A stretch of 64,000 nt of DNA from Ferruginibacter sp. (GCA_025963635.1 JAOQAK010000080.1:62001-126000), one strand, 5' to 3'; shown: positions 33,766-43,799, counted from the first letter of the stretch. The notes: a model not told the origin generated them from the sequence alone. Translations and numbers: made by a program.

Positions 33766-35967
33766 TTGAGTGCGCCTGTATTTTTGATAACACCTCCATT
33801 TACACAATTGAATACGCCGTATCCAGCAACGGCCTACCTAAAAGGTTTTTTAAATACCAGGTCAATCTCATCTTACCAGGCCGATCTTGGCATCGAAGTA
33901 ATGCTGGCTATATTTTCAAAACAGGGTTTAATACATCTATTTGAGGAGATCAGGCAAACAGGAAAGCCGACCTTTTCAGAAAATGCTTCCCGGATCATTG
34001 CATTGCAGGACGATTATATACATTCCATTGATGCGGTAATACTGTTTTTGCAGGGGAAAAGTCCAACGCTTGCTCACCTGGTGGTGAAGAGAAATTTCCT
34101 GCCGGAAGCCAGCCGCTTTGCACAATTGGATGACCTGAATGAGACCTTTGGAACCATGGGAATACAGGATAAGGCCAAGCATCTTGCGACCATGTATCTC
34201 GAAGATTTATCAGACCTGGTTAAGGAATGCGTGGATCCGCATTTTGGATTCAGCAGGTATGCGGAAAAGTTGGGGAGATCTGCCAATAGCTTTGATGAAT
34301 TGTATGGGGCATTGCAGCAGGAGTATTCTTATGTTGATAAAGTGCTGATCCACCTGCTCGAAAAAAGGATAAAAATTTTGAATCCTTTATTAGTTGCAAT
34401 TTCAGTGCCTTTCCCCGGAAACCTATATGCTTCTTTGCGGTGCGGGCAATGGATCAAAAAGCATTATCCCACTTTGAAAGTGGTGATGGGCGGTGGGTTT
34501 GCCAATACAGAATTACGTTCCTTATCAGACCGAAGGGTATTTGAATTTTTCGACTTTATCACCCTGGATGATGGCGAAGCGCCTATAGAAAATCTTGTTC
34601 AATACATCGAAGGAAAAATACCGCTGCTTTCTTTAAAAAGATGTTTTACTTTATTGGATGATAAGGTGACTTATATCAACAACAGCAACTGTACGGATTA
34701 TAAACAGGGGCAGGTAGGAACGCCGGACTACAGCGATTTTTTGCTGGATCATTACATCTCCGCCATTGAGATAGTAAACCCGATGCACAGTCTTTGGAGC
34801 GATGGCCGCTGGAATAAATTAACGATGGCGCATGGCTGCTATTGGGGCAAGTGCACATTTTGTGATATCTCGCTGGATTACATTAAACTTTATGAACCGA
34901 TTACCGCTTCATTGCTTTGCGACAGGATGGAAGAAATGATTGCACAAACCGGCGAAAACGGATTTCATTTTGTAGATGAAGCCGCACCACCGGCATTGAT
35001 GCGGGCACTGGCGCTCGAAATTATCAGGAGGAAATTAGTGGTTAGCTGGTGGACAAATATCCGTTTTGAAAAGAGCTTTACGAGAGACCTTTGCCTGCTG
35101 CTAAGGGCCTCGGGTTGCATTGGTGTTTCTGGTGGATTGGAAGTGGCGAGCGACCGCCTTTTGCAACTGATTCAAAAGGGAATCACTGTTGCACAGGTGG
35201 CAAGAGTAAATAAAAATTTTACCGAGGCTGGCATTATGGTACATGCTTACCTGATGTATGGTTTCCCTACTCAAACAGCCCAGGAAACAATTGATTCTTT
35301 AGAAATGGTAAGGCAATTTTTTCAGTTAGGAATTCTGCAATCCGCGTTTTGGCATCAATTTACAATGACGGCACATAGCCCCGTAGGCTTGAATCCTGAA
35401 AAATTTGGGGTAAAAAAAGTCACCACCACCGAAGGCACTTTTGCAAATAATGACATTGAGCACCTTGATCCTACAGGCACCGATCATCCCGAATTTGGCT
35501 TCGGACTAAAGAAATCTTTACTGAATTTCATGCACAGCGCATGCTTCGATTATCCCTTGCAAAAATGGTTTGACTTTAAAGTGCCAAAAACATCTGTGCC
35601 CCCGACTTATATTTCAGAAGCCTTACTAAATGAAGAATTGTATACTAAAAAATTGTCGGCAAAAATTATTTGGCTGGGTAAAGATCCCACGGTAGAAAGT
35701 TTCACCAAATCAAAAAAAGGAAGCCAATGGGAAATGGCTTCATTAACTTTTCAAAGTAGGAAAGAAATAGTAAATATTAAGGTAACCCCGCCACAAGGTA
35801 AATGGCTGGCTGATATATTACCGCAATTGTCAGTTGAAAATAGTAAAACGTTTACTTTACAAGAGGTGAAAGATAATTATGAAGCCGCCGGGCTCACCGA
35901 TTTCGAATTATTTTGGGATAATAAGCCTGTCAACACTTTATATAAAATAGGGCTGTTACATTTATAA
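33766..35967 (+). CDS. B12-binding domain radical SAM protein
   Basis: 733 residues from TTG 33766 (then SAPVFLITPPFTQLNTPYPA). There is no ATG near the N-terminus. Another in-frame TTG at 33745 lies inside a TATTTTTG match to the -7 consensus (33740-33747), so the later TTG is preferred. The radical SAM cluster motif is HGCYWGKCTFCDIS (CxxxxxCxxC, here spaced C-4-C-2-C) near residue 357. The N-terminal half resembles a cobalamin-binding domain (LVVMGGGFANTELRS-like VVMGGGFANTEL). The C-terminal region after HSACFDYPLQKW is extra. Product unknown. It stands alone with a hairpin at its end. Confidence 0.85.
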   Translation: MSAPVFLITPPFTQLNTPYPATAYLKGFLNTRSISSYQADLGIEVMLAIFSKQGLIHLFEEIRQTGKPTFSENASRIIALQDDYIHSIDAVILFLQGKSPTLAHLVVKRNFLPEASRFAQLDDLNETFGTMGIQDKAKHLATMYLEDLSDLVKECVDPHFGFSRYAEKLGRSANSFDELYGALQQEYSYVDKVLIHLLEKRIKILNPLLVAISVPFPGNLYASLRCGQWIKKHYPTLKVVMGGGFANTELRSLSDRRVFEFFDFITLDDGEAPIENLVQYIEGKIPLLSLKRCFTLLDDKVTYINNSNCTDYKQGQVGTPDYSDFLLDHYISAIEIVNPMHSLWSDGRWNKLTMAHGCYWGKCTFCDISLDYIKLYEPITASLLCDRMEEMIAQTGENGFHFVDEAAPPALMRALALEIIRRKLVVSWWTNIRFEKSFTRDLCLLLRASGCIGVSGGLEVASDRLLQLIQKGITVAQVARVNKNFTEAGIMVHAYLMYGFPTQTAQETIDSLEMVRQFFQLGILQSAFWHQFTMTAHSPVGLNPEKFGVKKVTTTEGTFANNDIEHLDPTGTDHPEFGFGLKKSLLNFMHSACFDYPLQKWFDFKVPKTSVPPTYISEALLNEELYTKKLSAKIIWLGKDPTVESFTKSKKGSQWEMASLTFQSRKEIVNIKVTPPQGKWLADILPQLSVENSKTFTLQEVKDNYEAAGLTDFELFWDNKPVNTLYKIGLLHL

Positions 35968-35980
35968 ATATAACAGCCCT
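35949..35980. terminator. Hairpin overlapping the radical SAM stop codon
   Basis: Ten-bp perfect stem AGGGCTGTTA (35949-35958) with TAACAGCCCT (35971-35980). The stop codon sits in the loop. No clear T run on the plus strand, while the minus strand continues into ATTTTAT, so it could act in either direction. Confidence 0.5.
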
Positions 35981-36035
35981 TGATAATAAAATTGCAAAAA
36001 GATACTCTCTTATCTATATTTTTCTTGTAGTGTTC

Positions 36036-36572
36036 TTATTGTTGTGCTTTCTTCCGTGCAACACGCCCACTTTTTACATCTCTTGCTCTTCCGATCGCAT
36101 AACCGGCACCGCCACCGATTACACCGCCAATAACTGCACCCTTGACATTTTTTCCTACAACTGCACCTATGATCGCACCTGATCCTACACCAATGGCTGT
36201 TCCCTTTGCAGCATCGCTGAATTTAGCATCTTTTTTAACCGGCGCAGTCGCAGTGGTGCTACTGTTAGCTGTTGAACTGTTGTTTGTATTAGCAGTACTT
36301 CTACTTCTACGAGGGGCCGGGCTTGCATAAACCTTTCTTTTTGGCGTAATTACTTTAGGACCTGTAGTGGTGGTAGTGGTCACCGTTGTTGTAGTAGAAC
36401 TGGTGGTTGTGCCCACTGGGACAACAGCCTTTGCGCTATCAGATAAAAATCCACTTCTCCGCAATAGAGAGGTATCCGTAAGCACTAAGTTTTTATCAGT
36501 AGCCAGGTTGCTTTTGTTTTTACACGCTAAAAACAAAGACGACATTGCAAAAACGATTAGAATTTTTTTCAT
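36036..36572 (-). CDS. Glycine-zipper lipoprotein (YMGG-like)
   Basis: 178 residues. The signal peptide ends in the lipobox SLFLACKN (Cys at 17). A low-complexity Thr/Ser linker (about 55-70) and a Ser/Asn/Thr segment precede a glycine-zipper membrane domain (about 127-163: AKGTAIGVGSGAIIGAVVGK, GAVIGGVIGGGAGYAIGRA), as in YMGG or Rickettsia 17-kDa type proteins, which inserts in or against membranes. The C-terminus is basic (SGRVARKKAQQ). Convergent with the radical SAM gene. Confidence 0.8.
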   Translation of the reverse strand: MKKILIVFAMSSLFLACKNKSNLATDKNLVLTDTSLLRRSGFLSDSAKAVVPVGTTTSSTTTTVTTTTTTGPKVITPKRKVYASPAPRRSRSTANTNNSSTANSSTTATAPVKKDAKFSDAAKGTAIGVGSGAIIGAVVGKNVKGAVIGGVIGGGAGYAIGRARDVKSGRVARKKAQQ

Positions 36573-36911
36573 AATATTCTTTTAAATGATGAATTATGAT
36601 TTTCTTGCGATGATCGGTTATTTATAAATCATGCAGAAAATCCCGGTTCCCGGGTAAAGATTACCCCAATGTTTAAATTGGCGGTAAATATGGGAATGGT
36701 TATGTTCAGTAAGAGTGGCAGGTTTACTTGTGGTGCTTCTTCTTACTGGTTGTATAAGATAATATCATGCCAATAAACATTTAAGTCATTGAATACATGA
36801 TGTACCTTAGTAATCTTTAAGTAAAGAACTTGCGCATATCTATGGGCGCAGAATTATAGACTGAAAATTTTCCGCACAGTTTAAATGATCTCAATTATTA
36901 AAAACATTTCT

Positions 36912-37673
36912 ATGAGGCCTTATATTTTAGCTGAAACCAACTGGAAACATATAAAGAATGCCGAAGTTGAGCTTGCCATCCTTCCATGGGGTGCCACTGA
37001 AGCACATAACTACCATTTACCGTATGGCACCGACATTATCGAAGCGGATTTTATTGCCGCTGAATCTGCACGCAAAGCCTGGGAAAGGGGTGCCAAACTA
37101 ATTGTTTTGCCCGTGATCCCTTTTGGTGTTAATACTGGCCAGGCAGATATTCAATTGGATATCAACCTCAACCCAAGCACTCAATTAGCTATTCTTGCAG
37201 ATATTATCGAAGTTTTAAACCGGCAGGGCATCTTCAAACTCATTATTTTAAACAGCCACGGCGGCAATGATTTTAAATCTACGCTCAGGGAATTGGGCCT
37301 GCGGTTTCCAAAAATGTTTTTGAGCGTTTGCAACTGGTTTCAATCGCTGGATAAGTCAGCGTATTTCGATAAGGACGGAGATCATGCCGATGAAATGGAA
37401 ACCAGTCTAATATTGTATTTGAAGCCGGAATTGGTGCTTCCTTTGTCAGAAGCAGGTGATGGTAAAGAAAGAAAGATGAAGATCAAAGCGTATTCAGAAA
37501 AATGGGTTTGGGCCGAAAGAAAGTGGTCACAAATAACGGTGGATACCGGGGTGGGAGATCCGCGGGCCGCCACCAGTGAAAAGGGAGAAAAGTATTTTAA
37601 CGATGTAACTGAAAAAGTCGGCAATATGTTTTTTGAACTGGCGAAATGTGATACGGAAGATTTGTATGAATAG
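36912..37673 (+). CDS. Creatininase family protein
   Basis: 253 residues from ATG 36912 (MRPYILAETNWKHIKNAEVE), with an alternative ATG at 36885. Family signatures are LPWGATEAHNYHLPYGTDII, IVLPVIPFGVN, LIILNSHGGND and DGDHADEMETSL, which contain the Glu/His/Asp metal ligands of creatinine amidohydrolase. Members act on creatinine, N-formyl pyrrole carboxamides or mycofactocin precursors. The substrate here is unknown. Convergent with the TonB-dependent receptor gene, 156 bp away. Confidence 0.88.
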   Translation: MRPYILAETNWKHIKNAEVELAILPWGATEAHNYHLPYGTDIIEADFIAAESARKAWERGAKLIVLPVIPFGVNTGQADIQLDINLNPSTQLAILADIIEVLNRQGIFKLIILNSHGGNDFKSTLRELGLRFPKMFLSVCNWFQSLDKSAYFDKDGDHADEMETSLILYLKPELVLPLSEAGDGKERKMKIKAYSEKWVWAERKWSQITVDTGVGDPRAATSEKGEKYFNDVTEKVGNMFFELAKCDTEDLYE

Positions 37674-37829
37674 TATGCAATTAAAGTTGCCCAATGATAC
37701 CAGGTACAAGAGGGCGATGCAACGATGATGACCATTGCTTCACTGTCCGGACAAAAAATTGTATTCAGTATTCCATCCAAAAAAATCAGACATCAACAAA
37801 TCAGCCATCAGACATTAAACGTATTTCAT

Positions 37830-40289
37830 TTACTGTTGCCCATTCCCCAAATTTACCCTGTTCTGCTCATCCTGCGAAGCTGCATTGCGGCGACGGCTTT
37901 GTTGTTGCTGCATGTTTTTACCAAATCGCCAGTTGAATGTGATAATACATCTCCGGTTATCCCACTTGCTCCTGATTTGGGTTTCAAACACATCCAGGTC
38001 AACTTCTCCCCTGAATTTTTGAATCCAGAACGGATCACGGAGATTGACTCTTACAGTTCCTTTTCCTTTTAAAATTTGTTTGCCTCCACCCAAAGAAAAT
38101 ACGCCCATTGGTCGCGAAATGATTACACTGCTGGATAAATTTTTACTTTGAAAAAAGCCGCTCAATTCAGCAGTCCAGCCCTTTTTAAAAGTAAACTGGT
38201 TGCTTACATTCGTCATAAAACTGGGCACCGAAACATCAATCTTTTCATTTGAAATATAGCCCGAATATTTGCTGTCATAAGCATTGACAAAAATATTACT
38301 GGTCCACCATTTTGTGACAGGGTAATTCCAGTTAATACTTAAGCCAATATTTTTGTTATCTGCAAGATTTTCTTTGGTGAGGTAAGTTGTATAATTATCA
38401 CCTGTTTTGAAAGTATGCAGTACATCATTTATTATCCCGTTGGTGGTGGTGTAATTAAGGGAGATATTTAACTGGCCTTTGTAGTTGTAACTTGCTTCTA
38501 TATTATGACTGAATTGCGGCTGAAGATCGGGATTTCCTTGGCGGTAGGTGAACCTATCCAGCAGGTATTGGAATGGATTAAGATCCTGGTAACCTGGCCG
38601 GTTGATCCTGCGGCCATAGGATAATCCAAACGTGCTTTTATCATTTAACTTGTAACTGACATAACTGGTTGGAAATATTTTTAAATAGTTCAAAGAAAAC
38701 TTTTTATCCTGCGACAACTGGTTGCCTTTCGCAACTGTTTGCTCAGCCCTTAACCCCACCTGAACTCCCCATTTTTTTAGCTGTTTATTCACGTTGACAT
38801 AAGCTGCGTTGATATTCTCCTTGTACAGGAAATGATTACTTCGCCCATTATCTACCTGCCATATATCTGTACCCTTATCATAGTAAGTATATTGTGCATC
38901 GTTGTCTGTTTTTACATAGCTGCTTTTTAACCCTGCTTCCAATTTCATTTCACCTTTGAGCGGTTGTGTGTAATCCGTTTTAAAACTAAAAATATCGATG
39001 TTAGCGGGAAGATAACCTCTTAGCAGGTAAGGGTCTTCAGAAAGCACATCACTGTTGTCGTAGAGGTAGTTGTCAGAAAATTGCTTACCCTTGGTACGAT
39101 ACAAAATATAGTCAATATCAGCTGTAATTTCCCTTCCTTTCGTATTGATTAAATGCCGTATGTTTCCGTTGAAACCCACATTTGTCCACGGGTCTTTATT
39201 TTGCGAACTAGCGATGTTATAGTTTACGAATTGATACAGGCTATCATAGATGAGCGACTTTCCGAAAGAAGTAAACCTGCGTTTATCGATTAAACCGCTG
39301 ACTACAACGCCAACCGTAGTTTTTTTATTAACGGTATAATCTACTCCCAGTTTAAAACTCTGTGGGGTGCCCTTAAATTTTCCAAAAGTTGATTGAGAAA
39401 AATAACGATTGAATTGAAAATCTCTTGATTTCCTGAACTGGCGGTCGATCGTAATTTCATTAAATCCTTCCCAGTATGCATACCCTAAATTGCCAAAGAG
39501 GTTTATTTTATTTTTGCGCCAGTTAAAATTAAGACTGTTGGTATTTTTAAAGTAATTGGCAAAGATGGCGCTGGTACTTAGATTTCCGTTAAATCCATTT
39601 GCTTTGTTTTTTTTGGTTTTAATATTAATGATTCCGGAGTTGCCGGAAGCATCATATTTTGCTGATGGCTGTGTCATGATCTCAATCTGATCGATTTGAT
39701 TGGAGGGCATGTTCTTTAGATAATTTGCAAGATCCTGGCCACTTAAATAAGAAGGTTTTCCATCGATCAGGATAATTACCCCACTCTTTCCTTTTACACT
39801 GATATTGTCATTGTTGTCGATGGTTACACCGGGCGATTTCTCCAATACTTCCATGGCAGACAGCCCGGTATTGGTTGGAGATGCGTCAACATTCACCACA
39901 GTTTTATCAATAAGATTTTCAATCAACGGGCGTTTTCCAATCACAGTTACATCAGCCAGTTTGGTACCGGAAAGTTCCAATTGGATATTCCCGAAGTTTA
40001 TCGGGGTAGGGGTAATCGTCACATTTTTATAAATTGTTTTGTAACCTACTCCCGAAAAAGAGACAATGAAATTTCCCTCCCTTAAATGATCTACTTCAAA
40101 GCTCCCATCTTTACGACTGATCTCTATTTTCACCAGGGCTGAGTCCTTTACTTTTAAGATACTGATGCTTGCCCTTTCAACCGGAGAATTTCCTGCAGTA
40201 ATTGTTCCACTGATTGCACCGGTTTTTGATTGGCAGTAGGCTGAGCAACCCAGGATGACGGATATAAGAAGTAGATAGAATTTCTTCAT
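37830..40289 (-). CDS. TonB-dependent receptor (outer-membrane transporter)
   Basis: 819 residues. Signal peptide (about 1-20, ending AYC), a carboxypeptidase-regulatory-like beta domain (GAISGTITAGNSPVERASIS, GSFEVDHLREGNFIVSFSGV), a plug domain (LSAMEVLEKSPGVTID, SVKGKSGVIILIDGKPSYL, IDQIEIMTQPSAKYDASGNS) and a C-terminal barrel ending in INFNWRFGK-like TFNWRFGKN. After it comes an unusual basic/glutamine tail (QQQQSRRRNAASQDEQNRVN). No SusD gene is adjacent, so it is not a standard SusCD pair. It resembles the outer-membrane-beta-barrel family lacking a TonB box of known ligand. Confidence 0.88.
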   Translation of the reverse strand: MKKFYLLLISVILGCSAYCQSKTGAISGTITAGNSPVERASISILKVKDSALVKIEISRKDGSFEVDHLREGNFIVSFSGVGYKTIYKNVTITPTPINFGNIQLELSGTKLADVTVIGKRPLIENLIDKTVVNVDASPTNTGLSAMEVLEKSPGVTIDNNDNISVKGKSGVIILIDGKPSYLSGQDLANYLKNMPSNQIDQIEIMTQPSAKYDASGNSGIINIKTKKNKANGFNGNLSTSAIFANYFKNTNSLNFNWRKNKINLFGNLGYAYWEGFNEITIDRQFRKSRDFQFNRYFSQSTFGKFKGTPQSFKLGVDYTVNKKTTVGVVVSGLIDKRRFTSFGKSLIYDSLYQFVNYNIASSQNKDPWTNVGFNGNIRHLINTKGREITADIDYILYRTKGKQFSDNYLYDNSDVLSEDPYLLRGYLPANIDIFSFKTDYTQPLKGEMKLEAGLKSSYVKTDNDAQYTYYDKGTDIWQVDNGRSNHFLYKENINAAYVNVNKQLKKWGVQVGLRAEQTVAKGNQLSQDKKFSLNYLKIFPTSYVSYKLNDKSTFGLSYGRRINRPGYQDLNPFQYLLDRFTYRQGNPDLQPQFSHNIEASYNYKGQLNISLNYTTTNGIINDVLHTFKTGDNYTTYLTKENLADNKNIGLSINWNYPVTKWWTSNIFVNAYDSKYSGYISNEKIDVSVPSFMTNVSNQFTFKKGWTAELSGFFQSKNLSSSVIISRPMGVFSLGGGKQILKGKGTVRVNLRDPFWIQKFRGEVDLDVFETQIRSKWDNRRCIITFNWRFGKNMQQQQSRRRNAASQDEQNRVNLGNGQQ

Positions 40290-40519
40290 AACATTAGTTT
40301 AAGTAAAGAACTAATGTGAAATTCTATATGAAAGCAGGAAAATAAAAGATAATATTTATGAAAGGCGAATTACAATTGGTAAGTGGATTCGGCAAAATGA
40401 TGGGAGAGGACCGTTTATCTTAACTTGTTATGGCATGAATGATTGCAACCATACACTTTATGCAAATGTGCATTTCTTATCTACCGACTTTCTGGATGAA
40501 GGTGTGAATGAGAAGAGGG

Positions 40520-40990
40520 TCAATAATTTTTTGCATCGTTAATTTCTATCCAGTACCCGTCAGGATCCTTAAAATAGATTTGAAACACTCCGTCGACTCT
40601 TTTTGTTACCTGCATTTTAGCCCCCGCCCAATTTTCATATTCAATCATATTGGCGTCAAGCGTTTTTATAAATTCAGGAACTGATGAAACGGTAAAGCAC
40701 AGGTGATTGTCTTTATCGTGTGCAGTAGCGAGCTTTGCTCCCTGGATAATGTGTAAATGACCAACGGGGCCGATTGCAAACCAGGTATGCCTGCCATCGT
40801 GAAAAGGCTCAGGTATGGTATCAAGTTGCACGATGTGCTGGTAAAAGTTGGTACTCTTTTTCAGATCAACAACATATACTGCAATATGATTTAGGGTTGG
40901 CCTCATTTTACCAGTTTCCTGGGCAATCAGCCGGAAGTTTAAAAAGCTAAATGACATTGCAAGTAGGATACAACAAGCTATTTTTTTCAT
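40520..40990 (-). CDS. VOC (glyoxalase/bleomycin resistance) family protein, exported
   Basis: 156 residues. A probable signal peptide (about 1-24, IACCILLAMSFSFLNFRLIA) precedes the VOC fold, with TLNHIAVYVVDLKKSTNFYQ at the first repeat and HLCFTVSSVPEFIKTL, KDPDGYWIEIND at the second. His in LNHIAV and Glu in YWIEI match glyoxalase metal ligands. A periplasmic glyoxalase-like enzyme is unusual. The activity is not known. Confidence 0.83.
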   Translation of the reverse strand: MKKIACCILLAMSFSFLNFRLIAQETGKMRPTLNHIAVYVVDLKKSTNFYQHIVQLDTIPEPFHDGRHTWFAIGPVGHLHIIQGAKLATAHDKDNHLCFTVSSVPEFIKTLDANMIEYENWAGAKMQVTKRVDGVFQIYFKDPDGYWIEINDAKNY

Positions 40991-41092
40991 TAATGATTGT
41001 TTGAAAAGAAATTACCGGTAAGCTATGAAAAAATTAAGGATAAATTATTGCTCCCGATATTTTCTTTCCAAACAAAACATGGAGCGTTGGGA

Positions 41093-41362
41093 TTAGGTAA
41101 GTTTTAATTCTTCCTCAATCACCTCATGAAAAATTTCCTCATTGTCCAGTACCCACTGCGGAAGCGGTTGTTTAATGACTTTCCAGCTATTATCAACTTT
41201 TTGAATATTGAAGAAGACCCTTGAATCACGCTCATCTACCACATCTACGGTAAACATTCCTTCTTTATGATCATTAAGTTTCCTGAAGTTGAATTCCTTC
41301 AGCCGGCCATTCGCCTTTATCAGCCTGGTAAATTGAATATTCTTGGTGAATTTGAATTGCAT
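41093..41362 (-). CDS. Small conserved hypothetical protein
   Basis: 89 residues (MQFKFTKNIQFTRLIKANGR), with a beta-rich start and an acidic C-terminal helix (EEIFHEVIEEELKLT). No motif recognised. A minus-strand -7 element is 16 nt upstream, which supports it as a real gene with its own transcript. Confidence 0.6.
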   Translation of the reverse strand: MQFKFTKNIQFTRLIKANGRLKEFNFRKLNDHKEGMFTVDVVDERDSRVFFNIQKVDNSWKVIKQPLPQWVLDNEEIFHEVIEEELKLT

Positions 41363-41378
41363 TGGTTATAGTTTGATG

Positions 41379-41386
41379 CAAAAATA
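41379..41386 (-). promoter_or_regulatory. -7 element of the small conserved gene
   Basis: Plus-strand CAAAAATA is TATTTTTG on the minus strand, matching TAnnTTTG. Confidence 0.45.
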
Positions 41387-41711
41387 TAGCAATAACCATA
41401 CTATAATTTAAAAAAATGTTCTTGCAGCGGAGATAAATGCAAATCCAGAATCTGCAAAAAAAAGTATATACATGAGTCAGCTTTTGGCAAACTAATTTTT
41501 ATTAGAAATAACAGTATAGGCCTTTTAGGAAGTAAGTATTTGCCTGTAAGTCTTTTATATATTAACTTATATATTCACATGATTAAAATAAAATTAGAAG
41601 TCAGGCAAGCGAAAGCAAAAAAAATGGACCGGTGCATACTAAATCCCGCATTTGAAGCGTTCAATATGGGTATAGAAATTAATCCCTATCATCTAAAACT
41701 ACAATTCGTCT

Positions 41712-41801
41712 ATGGAAAAAATCGCAGTAAAGTTTATCATGGCATCGAGTGCCGTAATTCTCTGCATCAGTGTAATCAAACTGGTTACCGATTTAGGTTA
41801 A
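41712..41801 (+). CDS. Possible 29-residue single-span membrane peptide
   Basis: MEKIAVKFIMASSAVILCIS runs on to a basic/polar end (KLVTDLG) with a hydrophobic centre, as in small membrane proteins. No clear ribosome-binding site or promoter match was found, so this could be chance. Confidence 0.25.
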   Translation: MEKIAVKFIMASSAVILCISVIKLVTDLG

Positions 41802-41848
41802 ACATGATCAGCAAGGTTCATCACGGCGAACCTGGGATTACACGCTGA

Positions 41849-42571
41849 TTAATTATTAAAAATCAAGCGAAAGAGTATTTCATCAAAATTGGGTTGTATT
41901 TATACAGCCCACTTTTGTGTAAAATCGTGAATGAATCAATGCGGTACCAGTGAGTGAGTGATGAGAGATGAGTGATGAGTAATGAGGGTGGAAATCACCA
42001 CTTGCTTAAAAGTGGTTGCCTATTAGATATTGCTTATTGTTTTTTGGGCTTTTACCCATTCACCAGCGGCACCGTAATCCTATTGCCAAAAAGTGGGGCC
42101 GGATAGAAATCCAGCCCCTTTCTACTTTCCAATATTCTAGAAGAAAAACCTAGTGACTTGTTATTAATTAATGCCTGCACTTGCCATTTTAATAAGGTGT
42201 TAACAAATGTAATATTCATTTGCTCCGAAGGATACTTCTTTTAGCAATTGGCGGGATTGATTCTGTAAATGGTGATGCGGGACTATCTTCTGGTTGCGTC
42301 CTTGCTATTTTCCCTATGAGTAAGTTGGTTTAAATTATTATTGGATTTGCCTTTAAACGCAGGGAAGACCGGGCAACCAGGTGGTTACTATTTGTTTTCG
42401 AAATCTTGTGTTTGTTGGTGCATACCTCCTGCAGTTCAGCGATAAGCATAACGTTTCCAAGATTGAAAAAGGGTGGTTAATTCCCGATTCACAGGTAGTT
42501 GATGCAAAAATGATGGTATTTTCTATCATCGCGTTAGCCAGGCAATCATTTGTGCGTTCCGAAATATCCCT
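41849..42571. other. Non-coding region with a degenerate simple repeat and hairpins
   Basis: A purine-rich GAGTGATGAG-type simple repeat covers 41951-41986. A hairpin follows (ACCACTT at 41997-42003, AAGTGGT at 42010-42016), and a GGGGC (42095-42099)/GCCCC (42114-42118) hairpin is followed by T. Open frames at 42353-42775 and 42381-42587 show no recognisable protein features. The region leads into the prfB promoter. Confidence 0.4.
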
Positions 42572-42579
42572 TATTTTTG
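42572..42579 (+). promoter_or_regulatory. prfB promoter -7 element, near-leaderless
   Basis: TATTTTTG matches TAnnTTTG and ends 4 nt before ATG 42584. Confidence 0.55.
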
Positions 42580-42583
42580 CCGC

Positions 42584-43679
42584 ATGACTACAGAACAATT
42601 GAAGGATATAAGAGACCGGGTACTGGTCTTGAGGAGGTTTCTTTGACGTCGCTAACAGAGAAGCTAAAATAAATAATGACAAACAACTCTCGCTTTCGCC
42701 GGGTTTTTGGGATGATAATGCCCGTGCCACTTCCATTCTAAAAGAAACTAAGGTAAACGAATATTGGGTAAACATGTATCACGATACCGTGTCGTTGGTG
42801 GAGGATTTTACCGTTTTGTTTGAGTTTTGGAAAGAGGGCGAAGCCACTGAGGAGGAGGTAAAAGAAGCATTTACAAACGCCAACAAGGCAATTGAGGAGG
42901 CGGAGTTTAAGAGCACGCTCAACGAACCGACCGATGCCTTGCCGGCTGTACTCCAGATCAATAGCGGCGCCGGCGGCACAGAAAGCCAGGATTGGGCTGA
43001 AATGCTTGCCAGGATGTACAGGATGTATGGCGAAAAGCAGGGATGGAGCGTAACGGAACTGGACTGGCAATGGGGCGATGGCGCCGGTATTAAAACCTGC
43101 ACCTTTCAGTTTGATGGTCCTTTTGCCTATGGTTTTTTAAAGGCGGAAAGCGGTGTGCACCGGCTCGTTCGCATCAGCCCTTTTGACAGCAATGCCAGGC
43201 GTCATACATCGTTTGCAAGCGTGTATGTTTACCCTTTAATAGATGATACCATTGAAATCGCTGTAAATCCTGCTGACGTGGAGTGGGCGTTTTTTAGAAG
43301 TGGCGGCAGCGGAGGACAAAATGTAAATAAAGTAGAAACCGCAGTAAGGCTAACGCATAAGCCGAGTGGCATCATCGTGGAATGCCAGCAGGCCAGAACG
43401 CAGGGCGAAAACAGGGAGAAGGCCATGGCAATGTTGAAGAGCAGGCTATACGAAGAAGAGATGCGCAAAAGGCAGGCGGCGCTCGATCTCAGCAATTCTT
43501 CCAAGAAAAAAATTGAATGGGGCAGCCAGATTCGTTCCTATGTATTTCATCCGTATAAGATGATAAAGGATCATCGTACAGACTTTGAAGTGGGAAATGT
43601 TGGCCCCGTAATGGATGGCGAACTGGATGGCTTTATTAAGGCTTATCTTATGAGCGAAAAAGAAGCCGGTACAACCTAA
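42584..43679 (+). CDS. prfB: Peptide chain release factor 2 (programmed +1 frameshift)
   Basis: Translation starts at ATG 42584 ([20 protein letters not shown]) and meets a TGA at 42644-42646. After a +1 shift it reads [20 protein letters not shown] and continues to 43679, giving about 364 residues, the usual RF2 length. The catalytic GGQ is in [17 protein letters not shown] and the codon-recognition region is near [14 protein letters not shown]2 releases at UGA and UAA and controls its own synthesis through this frameshift. A gene call starting at 42774 would lose the first fifth of the protein. Confidence 0.97.
42632..42647 (+). promoter_or_regulatory. prfB frameshift site: SD-like AGGAGG and CTTTGAC
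   Basis: AGGAGG (42632-42637) precedes TTT and the slip site CTTTGA (42641-42646), with a C after the stop. This matches the universal prfB recoding signal: an internal Shine-Dalgarno spaced three bases before CUU UGA C. Confidence 0.93.
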
Positions 43680-43706
43680 AGTTTAATGCAGATAAATGAA
43701 GAAAGT

Positions 43707-43725
43707 GAAGGAAATCACCTTCTTT
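43707..43725 (+). terminator. Weak hairpin after prfB
   Basis: GAAGG (43707-43711) pairs with CCTTC (43718-43722), followed by T residues. Confidence 0.35.
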
Positions 43726-43799
43726 TCGATGGAGGCAGTGAATACTAACAGTTCTTTTTCATAAGCGGTATTTAAATTTAAAATATAAAATTTAAAGAA

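Noticed and set aside
41540-41848. 102-codon plus-strand open frame
   Set aside because: Composition and lack of structure look random, and a different frame holds a more protein-like 29-residue peptide.
42353-42775. 140-codon minus-strand frame across the prfB start
   Set aside because: Overlaps the true prfB N-terminus on the other strand.
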